Shown piece after piece: positions 9,971-17,924 of a DNA stretch of 32,954 nucleotides. The notes under the pieces were generated by a model, which did no database searches, was not told the origin of the DNA, and saw nothing but the letters and a program-made list of their open reading frames with translations. The stretch lies in the NCBI GenBank assembly GCA_025458035.1, contig JALOTH010000012.1:1-32954 (forward strand), read 5' to 3'. Position numbers and translations under genes: made by a program. This DNA is from Rhodospirillales bacterium (GTDB taxonomy: Bacteria; Pseudomonadota; Alphaproteobacteria; Rhodospirillales; Defluviicoccaceae). The first letter of the stretch is position 1. Every line of letters begins with the position of its first letter.

Positions 9971-11227
9971 TCAGCTGTTCATTGCCTCGAAGAAGCCCTC
10001 GTTGGTTTTCGACGACTTCAGCTTGTCGATCAGGAACTCCATGGCGTCGGTGACACCCATCGGCATCAGCACGCGGCGGAGCACCCACATCTTCGACAGC
10101 GTGCCCTTGTCGACGAGCAATTCCTCCTTGCGGGTGCCGGACTTGGTGATGTCGATGGACGGCCAGGTGCGCTTGTCGGCAAGCTTGCGGTCGAGGATGA
10201 TCTCGGAATTGCCGGTGCCCTTGAACTCCTCGAAGATGACCTCGTCCATGCGCGAGCCGGTATCGATGAGCGCCGTCGAGATGATGGTCAGCGACCCACC
10301 CTCTTCGATGTTGCGCGCAGCGCCGAAGAAGCGCTTTGGCCGCTGCAGCGCGTTGGCATCCACACCACCGGTCAGCACCTTGCCCGACGACGGCACCACC
10401 GTGTTGTAGGCGCGGGCGAGCCGCGTAATAGAATCCAGCAGGATGACGACATCGCGCTTGTGCTCGACGAGGCGCTTGGCCTTTTCGATGACCATCTCGG
10501 CCACCTGCACATGGCGGGCCGCTGGCTCGTCGAAAGTGGAACTCACCACCTCGCCCTTCACCGAACGCGCCATGTCGGTCACTTCTTCGGGGCGTTCGTC
10601 GATGAGCAGAACGATCAGATAGCATTCCGGGTGGTTGTGGGCGATGGCATGCGCGATGTTCTGCAGCATGACGGTTTTGCCGGTACGGGGCGGCGCCACG
10701 ATCAACGCCCGCTGTCCTTTGCCGATCGGCGTGATCAGATCGATGACGCGGCAGGTCAAGTCCTTCCAGGTCGGATCGCCGATTTCCATGGCCAGCCGGC
10801 GCTGTGGATAGAGTGGCGTCAAGTTGTCGAAATTGATGCGGTGGCGCACTTCGATCGGGTCCGCGAAGTTGATCGACGTCACCCGCAGCAGGGCGAAGTA
10901 GCGCTCCCCATCCTTTGGCGCGCGGATTTCGCCCTCGACCGTATCCCCCGTGCGAAGGCCGAAGCGGCGGACCTGACTGGGACTGACGTAGATGTCGTCA
11001 GGACCAGCGAGATAGTTGGCCTCGGGAGACCGCAGGAAGCCAAAGCCATCCTGAAGAACTTCCAGCACCCCGTCGCCGAAGATCGGCACGTCGTTATCGG
11101 CCAGTTGCTTCAAGATGGCAAACATCATTTCCTGCTTGCGCAGGGAACTGGCATTTTCAATTTTCAAGTCTTCTGCGTAGCTCAGCAACTCGGCTGGCGG
11201 CTTCGACTTCAACTCCTTGAGATTCAT
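9971..11227 (-). CDS. rho: Transcription termination factor Rho
   Basis: [21 protein letters not shown]...[45 protein letters not shown]...[27 protein letters not shown]. Confidence 0.99.
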   Translation of the reverse strand: MNLKELKSKPPAELLSYAEDLKIENASSLRKQEMMFAILKQLADNDVPIFGDGVLEVLQDGFGFLRSPEANYLAGPDDIYVSPSQVRRFGLRTGDTVEGEIRAPKDGERYFALLRVTSINFADPIEVRHRINFDNLTPLYPQRRLAMEIGDPTWKDLTCRVIDLITPIGKGQRALIVAPPRTGKTVMLQNIAHAIAHNHPECYLIVLLIDERPEEVTDMARSVKGEVVSSTFDEPAARHVQVAEMVIEKAKRLVEHKRDVVILLDSITRLARAYNTVVPSSGKVLTGGVDANALQRPKRFFGAARNIEEGGSLTIISTALIDTGSRMDEVIFEEFKGTGNSEIILDRKLADKRTWPSIDITKSGTRKEELLVDKGTLSKMWVLRRVLMPMGVTDAMEFLIDKLKSSKTNEGFFEAMNS

Positions 11228-11468
11228 TGTCTATCAGTCGCCTTTGATAAGAGCGCGGCGGTGGCGTCGGTTACTGGGGAAGGGATGTCTGGCTCAGCTC
11301 GCGCACCTTGGCGCGCTAGATGGCGCCGTTGCAACGGCCGTCTGAGATGTGATGTCAGCGATCGAGAAGACAAGCAGGAGATGGCTGGCACAACGCTCTG
11401 CCAGCAAGACTATCGCTCAATTCAGCGGTCCATGTCAAACAACAAGTGGTCGCCGTAGTTGCCCACGG

Positions 11469-11906
11469 CTAAAACGGCTTGACGGTGACGAGAATGACGA
11501 TGCCGATCATCAGCAGCGTTGGCCCCTCGTTCATCCAGCGGTAGAATCGCGACGACCGCCTGTTGCGGTCCTCAGCGAACTCCCGCCGCCACCTGGCCAT
11601 CAGTCCGTGCATGGCGGCCATTGCCACCACCAGGGTCAGCTTGCCGTGCAGCCAACCCTCGCTGAAGACGCCGGAGCCGAGCAACCAGATCAGCCAGATG
11701 CCGGTGATGAAGGAGGCGATCATCGCCGGGTTCATGATGTATCGAAGAAGCTTCAGCTCCATGACCTTGAATGTTTCCGACGCCTCCGACCGCATAGGCA
11801 CCGTCGTATGATAAACAAATAACCGCGGCAGGTATAAAAGCCCCGCCATCCAGGCAATGATACTGATGATATGAACGGCTTTCAGCCAAAGATAGAAATC
11901 CGCCAT
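11469..11906 (-). CDS. hemJ: CopD/HemJ-type membrane protein (protoporphyrinogen oxidase HemJ family)
   Basis: MADFYLWLKAVHIISIIAWMAGLLYLPRLFVYHTT...; in a hem gene cluster; start overlaps the hemH stop (TAATG). Confidence 0.9.
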   Translation of the reverse strand: MADFYLWLKAVHIISIIAWMAGLLYLPRLFVYHTTVPMRSEASETFKVMELKLLRYIMNPAMIASFITGIWLIWLLGSGVFSEGWLHGKLTLVVAMAAMHGLMARWRREFAEDRNRRSSRFYRWMNEGPTLLMIGIVILVTVKPF

Positions 11907-13003
11907 TAGCTTACTCCTTTATCTTCGGCCGGGCATGTCTCTTCAATAACGGCGCAGGGACACAGCCGAAGGTTCCGCCCGCACAACCGCCGTCCGCTAT
12001 CGGGAGCGGTGCTGCCGTCCCGCGTCAGAGCTGCCGTCACCATCGTCGCCAAACCATCAATGAACTCGGGAGCCGTGCCGACCGCCGCAACCCGTATGTA
12101 GGTGCGAATACCGAGGGCCATCGCCCGTTCGCGGTATTCCACATCAAGCTCAACCAACGTTTCCGAGTGCTCGGAGACGAACGCGATCGGCACCAGCACC
12201 GGAACAACGCCATCCGCCGCCGCCCGCTCGATTTCCGCTTCGGTGGACGGTCCAATCCATTCGAGCGGTCCGACGCGACTCTGATAGCAGACGCTGTGGT
12301 CAATGGGTGATCCCGGCTCCCCACCTGCCGCGAGTGCGTCGAGCACCGCCGCCGCTGTCCGCTCCACCTGCCACTGATAGGGATCGCCGCCGGCGATGAT
12401 GCGTTTCGGCAATCCATGTGCCGAGAACAGCACGCGCGGTCGTTCACCCTTGGGAACCGAGCGTAACGCCGCAGCGATCAGCGTGGCCTGTGCCGTGATC
12501 CAGCCGCGCGCCAGCGGATAGCAGCAGATGACCTGTGTCGGCACGTTCATTCGCGCCACACTGGCGGCCCGATGCCAGGCCGCGATCGAGGAGCCGCTGG
12601 TGGTTACCGAGAACTGCGGATAAAGCGGCAGCAGAACGATGTGATCGGGGCCAAAGCGGCGCACCTCATTTGCCGTCTCGTCACTCATCGGATGCCAGTA
12701 GCGCATGGCGATGAAGACCCGTGCTTCTGGCCAGATCGCCCGTAACCGGAGTTCGAGCGCCTGCGCTTGTTGCTGCGTCAGCGGCAGCAACGGCGAGGCG
12801 CCGCCCATCCGCGCATAGATTTCGCTGGCGATCGGCGCCCGCCGTCGCGCGATCATCCACGCCAACGGCCGGCGCAGCAGGGCCGGTACCGACAAGATCG
12901 CCGGGTCCGAAAACAGGTTCTGCAAGAACGGGCGGACGGCGCCCGGATGGTCAGGGCCGCCGAGGTTGAACAGGACGATGGCGGGGCGGCGCACGGCCGT
13001 CAT
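11906..13003 (-). CDS. hemH: Ferrochelatase
   Basis: AIVLFNLGGPDHPGAVRPFLQNLFSDPAI...RYWHPMSDE...LFSAHGLPKRII...PIAFVSEHSETLVELDVEY. Likely start ATG 13003 overlapping the hemE stop (ATGA); the ORF extends to 13015. Confidence 0.96.
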   Translation of the reverse strand: MTAVRRPAIVLFNLGGPDHPGAVRPFLQNLFSDPAILSVPALLRRPLAWMIARRRAPIASEIYARMGGASPLLPLTQQQAQALELRLRAIWPEARVFIAMRYWHPMSDETANEVRRFGPDHIVLLPLYPQFSVTTSGSSIAAWHRAASVARMNVPTQVICCYPLARGWITAQATLIAAALRSVPKGERPRVLFSAHGLPKRIIAGGDPYQWQVERTAAAVLDALAAGGEPGSPIDHSVCYQSRVGPLEWIGPSTEAEIERAAADGVVPVLVPIAFVSEHSETLVELDVEYRERAMALGIRTYIRVAAVGTAPEFIDGLATMVTAALTRDGSTAPDSGRRLCGRNLRLCPCAVIEETCPAEDKGVS

Positions 13004-14052
13004 CGTCGAGTCCACGCTCGGACCTGATCTGCGACCTGTGCGACGTGGTCTGGCGGCGTATGCGGCAAGATTCCATGACCCAGATTGAATACGAAACCGC
13101 CGCCCGAGAGGCTGGCCAGAATGCGCTGAACCTCTTCGTCGAGCGCCTGACCACCGTACATCAGCAAGAGATTATCGAGATTTCCTTGCACCGTTCCCCC
13201 GGTTTGCAGGGTCGTGACGGCCCAACTCAATGGCACCGTTGAATCAAGGCTGACGGCATCAACGCCCGTAATCGCGAGATAGGTGCCGTACATGGCGCCC
13301 GCTCCTCGCGGAAAGCCGATAATCGGCACCTGTGGATGGTCCCGCCGCAAAGCAGCAACGATTTGCTTCGTCGGTTGGATCACCCAAAGGTGAAATTCCG
13401 CCTCGGTCAGTTGACCCGCCCAACTGTCAAACAGCTGAACGGCGTCGGCGCCGTGACGGATCTGCTGTTCCAGGTGTTCGATGACGGCCTCGGTCAGGCG
13501 GTCGATGAGGCGGCCGAAACCTTTTCCATCCCGCCATCCCCAATGGCGGACCTGCTCACATGCCGTGCCGCCCCGTCCCTCGACCATGTAAACGGCAAGC
13601 GTCCACGGCGCGCCGGAAAACCCGATCAGCTCGGTGCCTGCCGGCAGTTTCGCCTTGAGACCCGACACCGATGCGTACACCGGCGCCAGTTGCGCGACAA
13701 AGCGGTCCGCGTCCCACGCCGGCACCGCTTCCGGCGTGCGGATCGGAGCCAGCATCGGTCCCACGCCTTCGACGAAGCGGACATCGCTGCCGAGCGCATG
13801 CGGGACGACCAGGATGTCACTGAACACGATCGCCGCATCCATGGCGTAGCGGCGCAGCGGCTGCAAGGCTGCCTCGATGGTAAGGTCGGGCCGATAGCAG
13901 AACCGCAGGAAGTCCGGTTCCTCGGCGCGCAGCTTCTGATACTCGGGCAGATATCGCCCCGCTTGACGCATGAACCAAAACGGTGGCCGAACCTGCCGCT
14001 CCCCGCGCAGCTCGGCGATGAGCGATGGCTGCTCCTGGGCTGGGCGGGTCAC
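13000..14052 (-). CDS. hemE: Uroporphyrinogen decarboxylase
   Basis: PPFWFMRQAGRYLPEYQKLRAEEPDFLRFCYRPDLTIEAALQPLRRYAMDAAIVFSDILVVPHALG; GTG start at 14052. Confidence 0.97.
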   Translation of the reverse strand: MTRPAQEQPSLIAELRGERQVRPPFWFMRQAGRYLPEYQKLRAEEPDFLRFCYRPDLTIEAALQPLRRYAMDAAIVFSDILVVPHALGSDVRFVEGVGPMLAPIRTPEAVPAWDADRFVAQLAPVYASVSGLKAKLPAGTELIGFSGAPWTLAVYMVEGRGGTACEQVRHWGWRDGKGFGRLIDRLTEAVIEHLEQQIRHGADAVQLFDSWAGQLTEAEFHLWVIQPTKQIVAALRRDHPQVPIIGFPRGAGAMYGTYLAITGVDAVSLDSTVPLSWAVTTLQTGGTVQGNLDNLLLMYGGQALDEEVQRILASLSGGGFVFNLGHGILPHTPPDHVAQVADQVRAWTRR

Positions 14053-14294
14053 GACGGACGGCTTTCGAGCCGGAGTTCGAGCGTTCCCTTCACCTTTCTC
14101 TTCCTTTAGAAACGAGTCTGGATGATGTAGTGGTCAAGCCAATAGCATGCATTACTCCTTTTCCACAGCCTATGCACCGGTTCCGCCGACCGCCATGCGC
14201 CGCCCCCGAGGGGGCCGGTGCCAACGCCTGTTTCGCTGCTTAGGCCGTTGGTTTTGCACACATCCAATTGTGAAGGCGGGGGTTGGGCAACAGG

Positions 14295-14326
14295 GATCGG
14301 CGGGTGCTCTTGGCGATCCGCCGATC
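14295..14326. repeat. 9-bp inverted repeat GATCGGCGG-N14-CCGCCGATC inside the candidate oriC
   Basis: Perfect arms at 14295-14303 and 14318-14326. Confidence 0.7.
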
Positions 14327-14431
14327 ACAGCTGTGGATGGTGAGCGGCGGCTGACTGGGTGCTGTGGACAAGCACCGCCTCCATCCTCTGACCCCAAGCA
14401 TCTGGTTTCGTCCGATCGGGTTGCCGGTCAC

Positions 14432-14440
14432 TTATCCACA
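14432..14440 (+). promoter_or_regulatory. Consensus DnaA box TTATCCACA
   Basis: Exact match to the high-affinity DnaA box. Confidence 0.85.
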
Positions 14441-14490
14441 GGAAAGCGTGTCAAAGCAGCCCCCATTCGCCGTCTGTAAAGGTCCTTCCG

Positions 14491-15096
14491 ATGCGTCGAC
14501 AGTTGAGTGTCTCCGTCTTCTCCGGCGTGGATCGCGCCCGCCGCCGGCAACAAAGTGAACCCGGTCCGGTTCCCGCGTCTGAGCCGTTCCGTGCGGCGGC
14601 TCCATGGTCGATGCCGATGCGGTCGTCGCTGGCTTCCGAACCGGGCGGGCCAGCACAGGCATCGCCACTGGAAGTGCTGGCGCGAGCGGAAGTCATCGTT
14701 GTCGGCGTCCCCGGCATTGGCAAGACGGCGATCTGCGAGTTTCTCAGCCGGCATGGGCTGCGTGCCGTTCCGGTGGAGCTGGAACGGGGGCGGGCCCTGC
14801 CGGAAGCCGTCATCAGGGCCCGTGGCCTGGTGATCGGGGTGATGATGCGGCCGGACCGGCTGATTGCGGAACGGCGCATGCGGACCGCGGCACAGCCGGA
14901 CCGCTCGGCCGACATCGATCCGCAATCCGTCCGTGACGAATTGATCGCTGCCCGTCGGCTGTTTACCGCTGCCAAGTGGCATATCATCGATATCAGTCAC
15001 CAGTCTTCGTCAGCGGTGGCGGCGCGGATGATTGCGCTGTGGCAGCGTCGACAAGCGGAAAGGCGTGTCGGAAACGAGACCGATCCCGCGGAATGA
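14491..15096 (+). CDS. DUF299/PpsR-like (kinase/pyrophosphorylase family) protein, N-terminally reduced
   Basis: LEVLARAEVIVVGVPGIGKTAICEFLSRHGLRAVPVELERGRALPEAVIRARGLVIGVMMRPDRLIAERRMR...SVRDELIAARRLFTAAKWHIIDISHQSSSAVAARMI resembles the C-terminal P-loop half of DUF299 proteins. The N-terminal half is not recognisable; start codon uncertain. Confidence 0.75.
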   Translation: MRRQLSVSVFSGVDRARRRQQSEPGPVPASEPFRAAAPWSMPMRSSLASEPGGPAQASPLEVLARAEVIVVGVPGIGKTAICEFLSRHGLRAVPVELERGRALPEAVIRARGLVIGVMMRPDRLIAERRMRTAAQPDRSADIDPQSVRDELIAARRLFTAAKWHIIDISHQSSSAVAARMIALWQRRQAERRVGNETDPAE

Positions 15097-15698
15097 ACCC
15101 AGCGCCGTCGTTGATTTTGGCATCGGCGAGCACGGTACGCGCCCGCATTCTCACCGCCGCCGGCATCAGCGTGAGCATCGAGCCCGCGCATCTCGACGAG
15201 GATGCCATCAAAGAGGAAGCCAAGGCGGCGAAGCTCAGCGCCGCCGATGGCGCGTTGCGTCTGGCCACGGCGAAGGCGATGACGATCAGCGGCCGGCGGC
15301 CGCGTGCCCTGATTATTGGCGCCGATCAGATGCTGGAATGCGCCGGTCGCTGGTTCGACAAACCGCGCGACCGTGCCGATGCACGGGAGAACCTGTTGTT
15401 TCTGCGCAGCCGCGAGCAGCATCTCGTGTCTGCCGTCGCTGCCGTCCGGGATGGTGTCGCGATCTGGCAAACGATTGACATCGCCCGCCTGTGGATGCGG
15501 CCGTTCAGTGAGTCGTTCCTGGATCGCTATCTGGAAATCGCTGGTGACGAAGTTTGTCAATCGGTGGGAGGCTGTAAGCTCGAAGGCCTTGGTATTCAGT
15601 TCTTCGAGCGCATCGAAGGCGATTTTTTCACCATTCTTGGCCTGCCGATTTTGCCGTTACTGGCGTTCCTGCGCGACTACGGCGCACTCGGCGAATGA
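15093..15698 (+). CDS. Maf-like nucleotide pyrophosphatase
   Basis: LILASASTVRARILTAAGI...LIIGADQMLECAGRWFDKPRDRADARENLLFLRSREQHLVSAVAAV; ATGA overlap with the upstream gene. Confidence 0.9.
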   Translation: MNPAPSLILASASTVRARILTAAGISVSIEPAHLDEDAIKEEAKAAKLSAADGALRLATAKAMTISGRRPRALIIGADQMLECAGRWFDKPRDRADARENLLFLRSREQHLVSAVAAVRDGVAIWQTIDIARLWMRPFSESFLDRYLEIAGDEVCQSVGGCKLEGLGIQFFERIEGDFFTILGLPILPLLAFLRDYGALGE

Positions 15699-16597
15699 AC
15701 CCCGCCTCGTCGCACCCGATCACCACAGCTGGCGCGGCTGTTGCGATAACCGGGCGCGCCCGCATCGCCGGCGTGATCGGCTGGCCGGTCGACCATTCCC
15801 TGTCACCGGTGCTCCACGGCTGGTGGCTGCATCACTACGGGATCGATGGGGCGTATGTCCCACTCGCCGTCCGTCCACCCGATTTGTCCGCTGCCCTTGC
15901 CGCCTTGCCGAAATTGGGCTTTGCCGGAGCGAACGTTACCGTCCCGCACAAGCAAGCGGCCGCGGCCTGCGTCGACGCCTTGACCCCGACGGCACAGCGC
16001 CTTGGCGCCATCAACACCATCATCATCGATGCGCACGGACGCCGGCTCGGCGACAGCACCGATGGTTTCGGATTTCTCGAAAACCTGCGCGAAGGCGCCG
16101 GCCACTGGCGGGCGGATCGTGGACCGGTGGTCGTTATCGGCGCCGGCGGCGCCGCGCGGGCGATTGTCGCCGCCCTTGCCGATGCCGGGGTCCCCGAAAT
16201 CCGGCTGTTCAACCGGACACGGGAACGCGCCGATCGCCTGGCGGCGGATCTGGGCGGACCGATCATCTGTCGGCGGTGGGAGGAGCGGCACGCGGCGCTG
16301 GCGACGGCTAGCCTGCTGATCAACACGACGACGCAAGGCATGACGGGCCAGCCGCCGCTGGACCTTGATCTTGAAACCCTGCCCACCGAAGCCGTGGTCA
16401 GCGATCTCGTTTATGTCCCGCTGTTAACCCCTCTGTTGGCAACGGCGCAGCGCCGGGGCAACGCCATCGTCGATGGGCTCGGCATGCTCCTGCACCAAGC
16501 ACGGGCCGGCTTTCGCGCCTGGTTCGGCATCGAACCGCAGGTCACCGCGGCACAACGGGCCTTCCTGCTTGCGGCTCTCAGCCAACACCAGCGTTAG
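15695..16597 (+). CDS. aroE: Shikimate dehydrogenase
   Basis: IAGVIGWPVDHSLSPVLHGWWL...GANVTVPHKQAA...GDSTDGFGFLENL...VIGAGGAARAIVAAL; ATGA overlap with maf. Confidence 0.97.
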   Translation: MNPASSHPITTAGAAVAITGRARIAGVIGWPVDHSLSPVLHGWWLHHYGIDGAYVPLAVRPPDLSAALAALPKLGFAGANVTVPHKQAAAACVDALTPTAQRLGAINTIIIDAHGRRLGDSTDGFGFLENLREGAGHWRADRGPVVVIGAGGAARAIVAALADAGVPEIRLFNRTRERADRLAADLGGPIICRRWEERHAALATASLLINTTTQGMTGQPPLDLDLETLPTEAVVSDLVYVPLLTPLLATAQRRGNAIVDGLGMLLHQARAGFRAWFGIEPQVTAAQRAFLLAALSQHQR

Positions 16598-17910
16598 AGG
16601 AATTTGACCAGGCTGAGCTGGCGCACCAGCGAAATCGCCTTGTACGCGGCCTCCAGCGCCGCGTTTGCGGACAGCAGCCGCGCCGATGCCTCGTTCGGAT
16701 CGGCGTTTTCCGTTTCGGCAATCTTGATCTCCAGCGTTGCGACAAATTCGTCCTGTCGCGATCGCGTCTCGTGCAGGAGCGATTGCTGAAACCCGAGTTC
16801 GCGGCGAACGTCGTCAAGGTTGCCGAGCCGCTCGCTGCCGAAGGGCGCCGGAAGGCTGGGCGCACGCTCCAAAGCCTGGTTGATCAAATCGATCGCCCAG
16901 CCGATGCGCTCCGGATGATGAGCGAGATCGCCTTGGCTTCCCGGCACACCCTGGGCGATCAATCCGAAAGCCCGCAGCGCCTTTTCAAATGCCGGATCGA
17001 CGGCATTGAGATCGAAGGTCTCCAACCGCTGGTCGTCAACACGATGCTGGTGCGCCTGTTCGTCGCCCTTGTACCAACGGCTCATGGACAGTGTTGCGGC
17101 TGCCGATTCGGGGCCGTCGGCGAGGGTGGCTTGTACGTCCAGCGAGACCTCGGCACTGAACGACAGCGTGCCACTGACAACCAGTTCATGGGGGCTTGGC
17201 TTGGCGACGACGGTATAGGACCCGCTATTGCCGAGGCTGCTGCCGGCAAGGGTGATGGTTGCGCCGACGGCGATCTGAGCGAATGGGGACGGCACCGCCG
17301 CGGTGTTCGCCGCGGCGATGGTGTTGCCGCCGGAGATGATCAGGCCCCCCGTGTCCGCCGATGTGAGTGTCAAATCTGCGCCGAGGTGGCTGTCGCGGGT
17401 CGGCGGGTAAAGCGTTTGTATGCCATCGTAGCGGTTTTGAAAGGCCGCCAGGTCCGAGAGGCCCAGGTCAACGGGGCGGGTTGCGGCGCGGGAACCCGAG
17501 AACAGGAAGCGGCCATCCGCCTGCGTGTTGAGAAAGGCTTGCACGTCGGTCATGGCCCGGAACGCGGCCAATTGGATTTCCTGCGCCTGTTCAGCCTTCA
17601 GCGGACTGCTGCCGCCCACCGTCATCAGCACCTCGCGAAATCCGCGCATCGAACCGTCGATGGCGGTCAGTGCCTTCTCGCCGATATCGAGCCGGCGCAG
17701 GTTCGCTTCGTTGCTGCGGGCCAGGCGGTCAAACGTAATCCGGCTCGTTTCCAAACGGAGCAAACGGCCGCTATCGGCAGCGAGGCCCTGATAGGTTGGC
17801 GCGCGCTTGCCACTGGCCACCTGCCAGTTGGCTTCATCGAGTTTTGCCTGCTGCGCGAATACGGCGCTCAGCATCCTGCTGTGAGATGCGTAGGTTGAGA
17901 TGCGGTCCAT
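16594..17910 (-). CDS. flgL: Flagellar hook-associated protein FlgL (flagellin-like)
   Basis: MDRISTYASHSRMLSAVFAQQAKLDEANWQVASGKRAPTYQGLAADSGRLLRLE...NTQADGRFLFSGSRAATRPVDL...ANAALEAAYKAISLVRQLSLVKFL; immediately downstream of flgK. Confidence 0.92.
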   Translation of the reverse strand: MDRISTYASHSRMLSAVFAQQAKLDEANWQVASGKRAPTYQGLAADSGRLLRLETSRITFDRLARSNEANLRRLDIGEKALTAIDGSMRGFREVLMTVGGSSPLKAEQAQEIQLAAFRAMTDVQAFLNTQADGRFLFSGSRAATRPVDLGLSDLAAFQNRYDGIQTLYPPTRDSHLGADLTLTSADTGGLIISGGNTIAAANTAAVPSPFAQIAVGATITLAGSSLGNSGSYTVVAKPSPHELVVSGTLSFSAEVSLDVQATLADGPESAAATLSMSRWYKGDEQAHQHRVDDQRLETFDLNAVDPAFEKALRAFGLIAQGVPGSQGDLAHHPERIGWAIDLINQALERAPSLPAPFGSERLGNLDDVRRELGFQQSLLHETRSRQDEFVATLEIKIAETENADPNEASARLLSANAALEAAYKAISLVRQLSLVKFL

Positions 17911-17924
17911 CGGCTAGGATCTCC

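Larger units (their letters stand above)
14053..14490. other. Candidate chromosomal replication origin (oriC)
   Basis: Intergenic gap between hemE and a DUF299 gene, matching the Caulobacter/Rickettsia origin context. DnaA-box-like 9-mers: TTTTCCACA 14159-14167 (+), TTTTGCACA 14252-14260 (+), TGTGGATGG 14332-14340 (- box, 2 mismatches), TGTGGACAA 14363-14371 (- box, 1 mismatch), TTATCCACA 14432-14440 (+, perfect). Flanking genes diverge from it and parAB/parS is about 10-12 kb away. Confidence 0.82.

Noticed and set aside
14147-14479. 110-aa plus-strand ORF in the hemE/ppsR-like gap, considered as the missing PpsR N-terminal half
   Set aside because: Translation does not resemble DUF299 N-terminal sequence; the segment is better explained as non-coding DnaA-box DNA.
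16771-17898. 375-aa plus-strand ORF antisense to flgL
   Set aside because: Same pattern of antisense shadow; flgL is supported by motifs and operon position.
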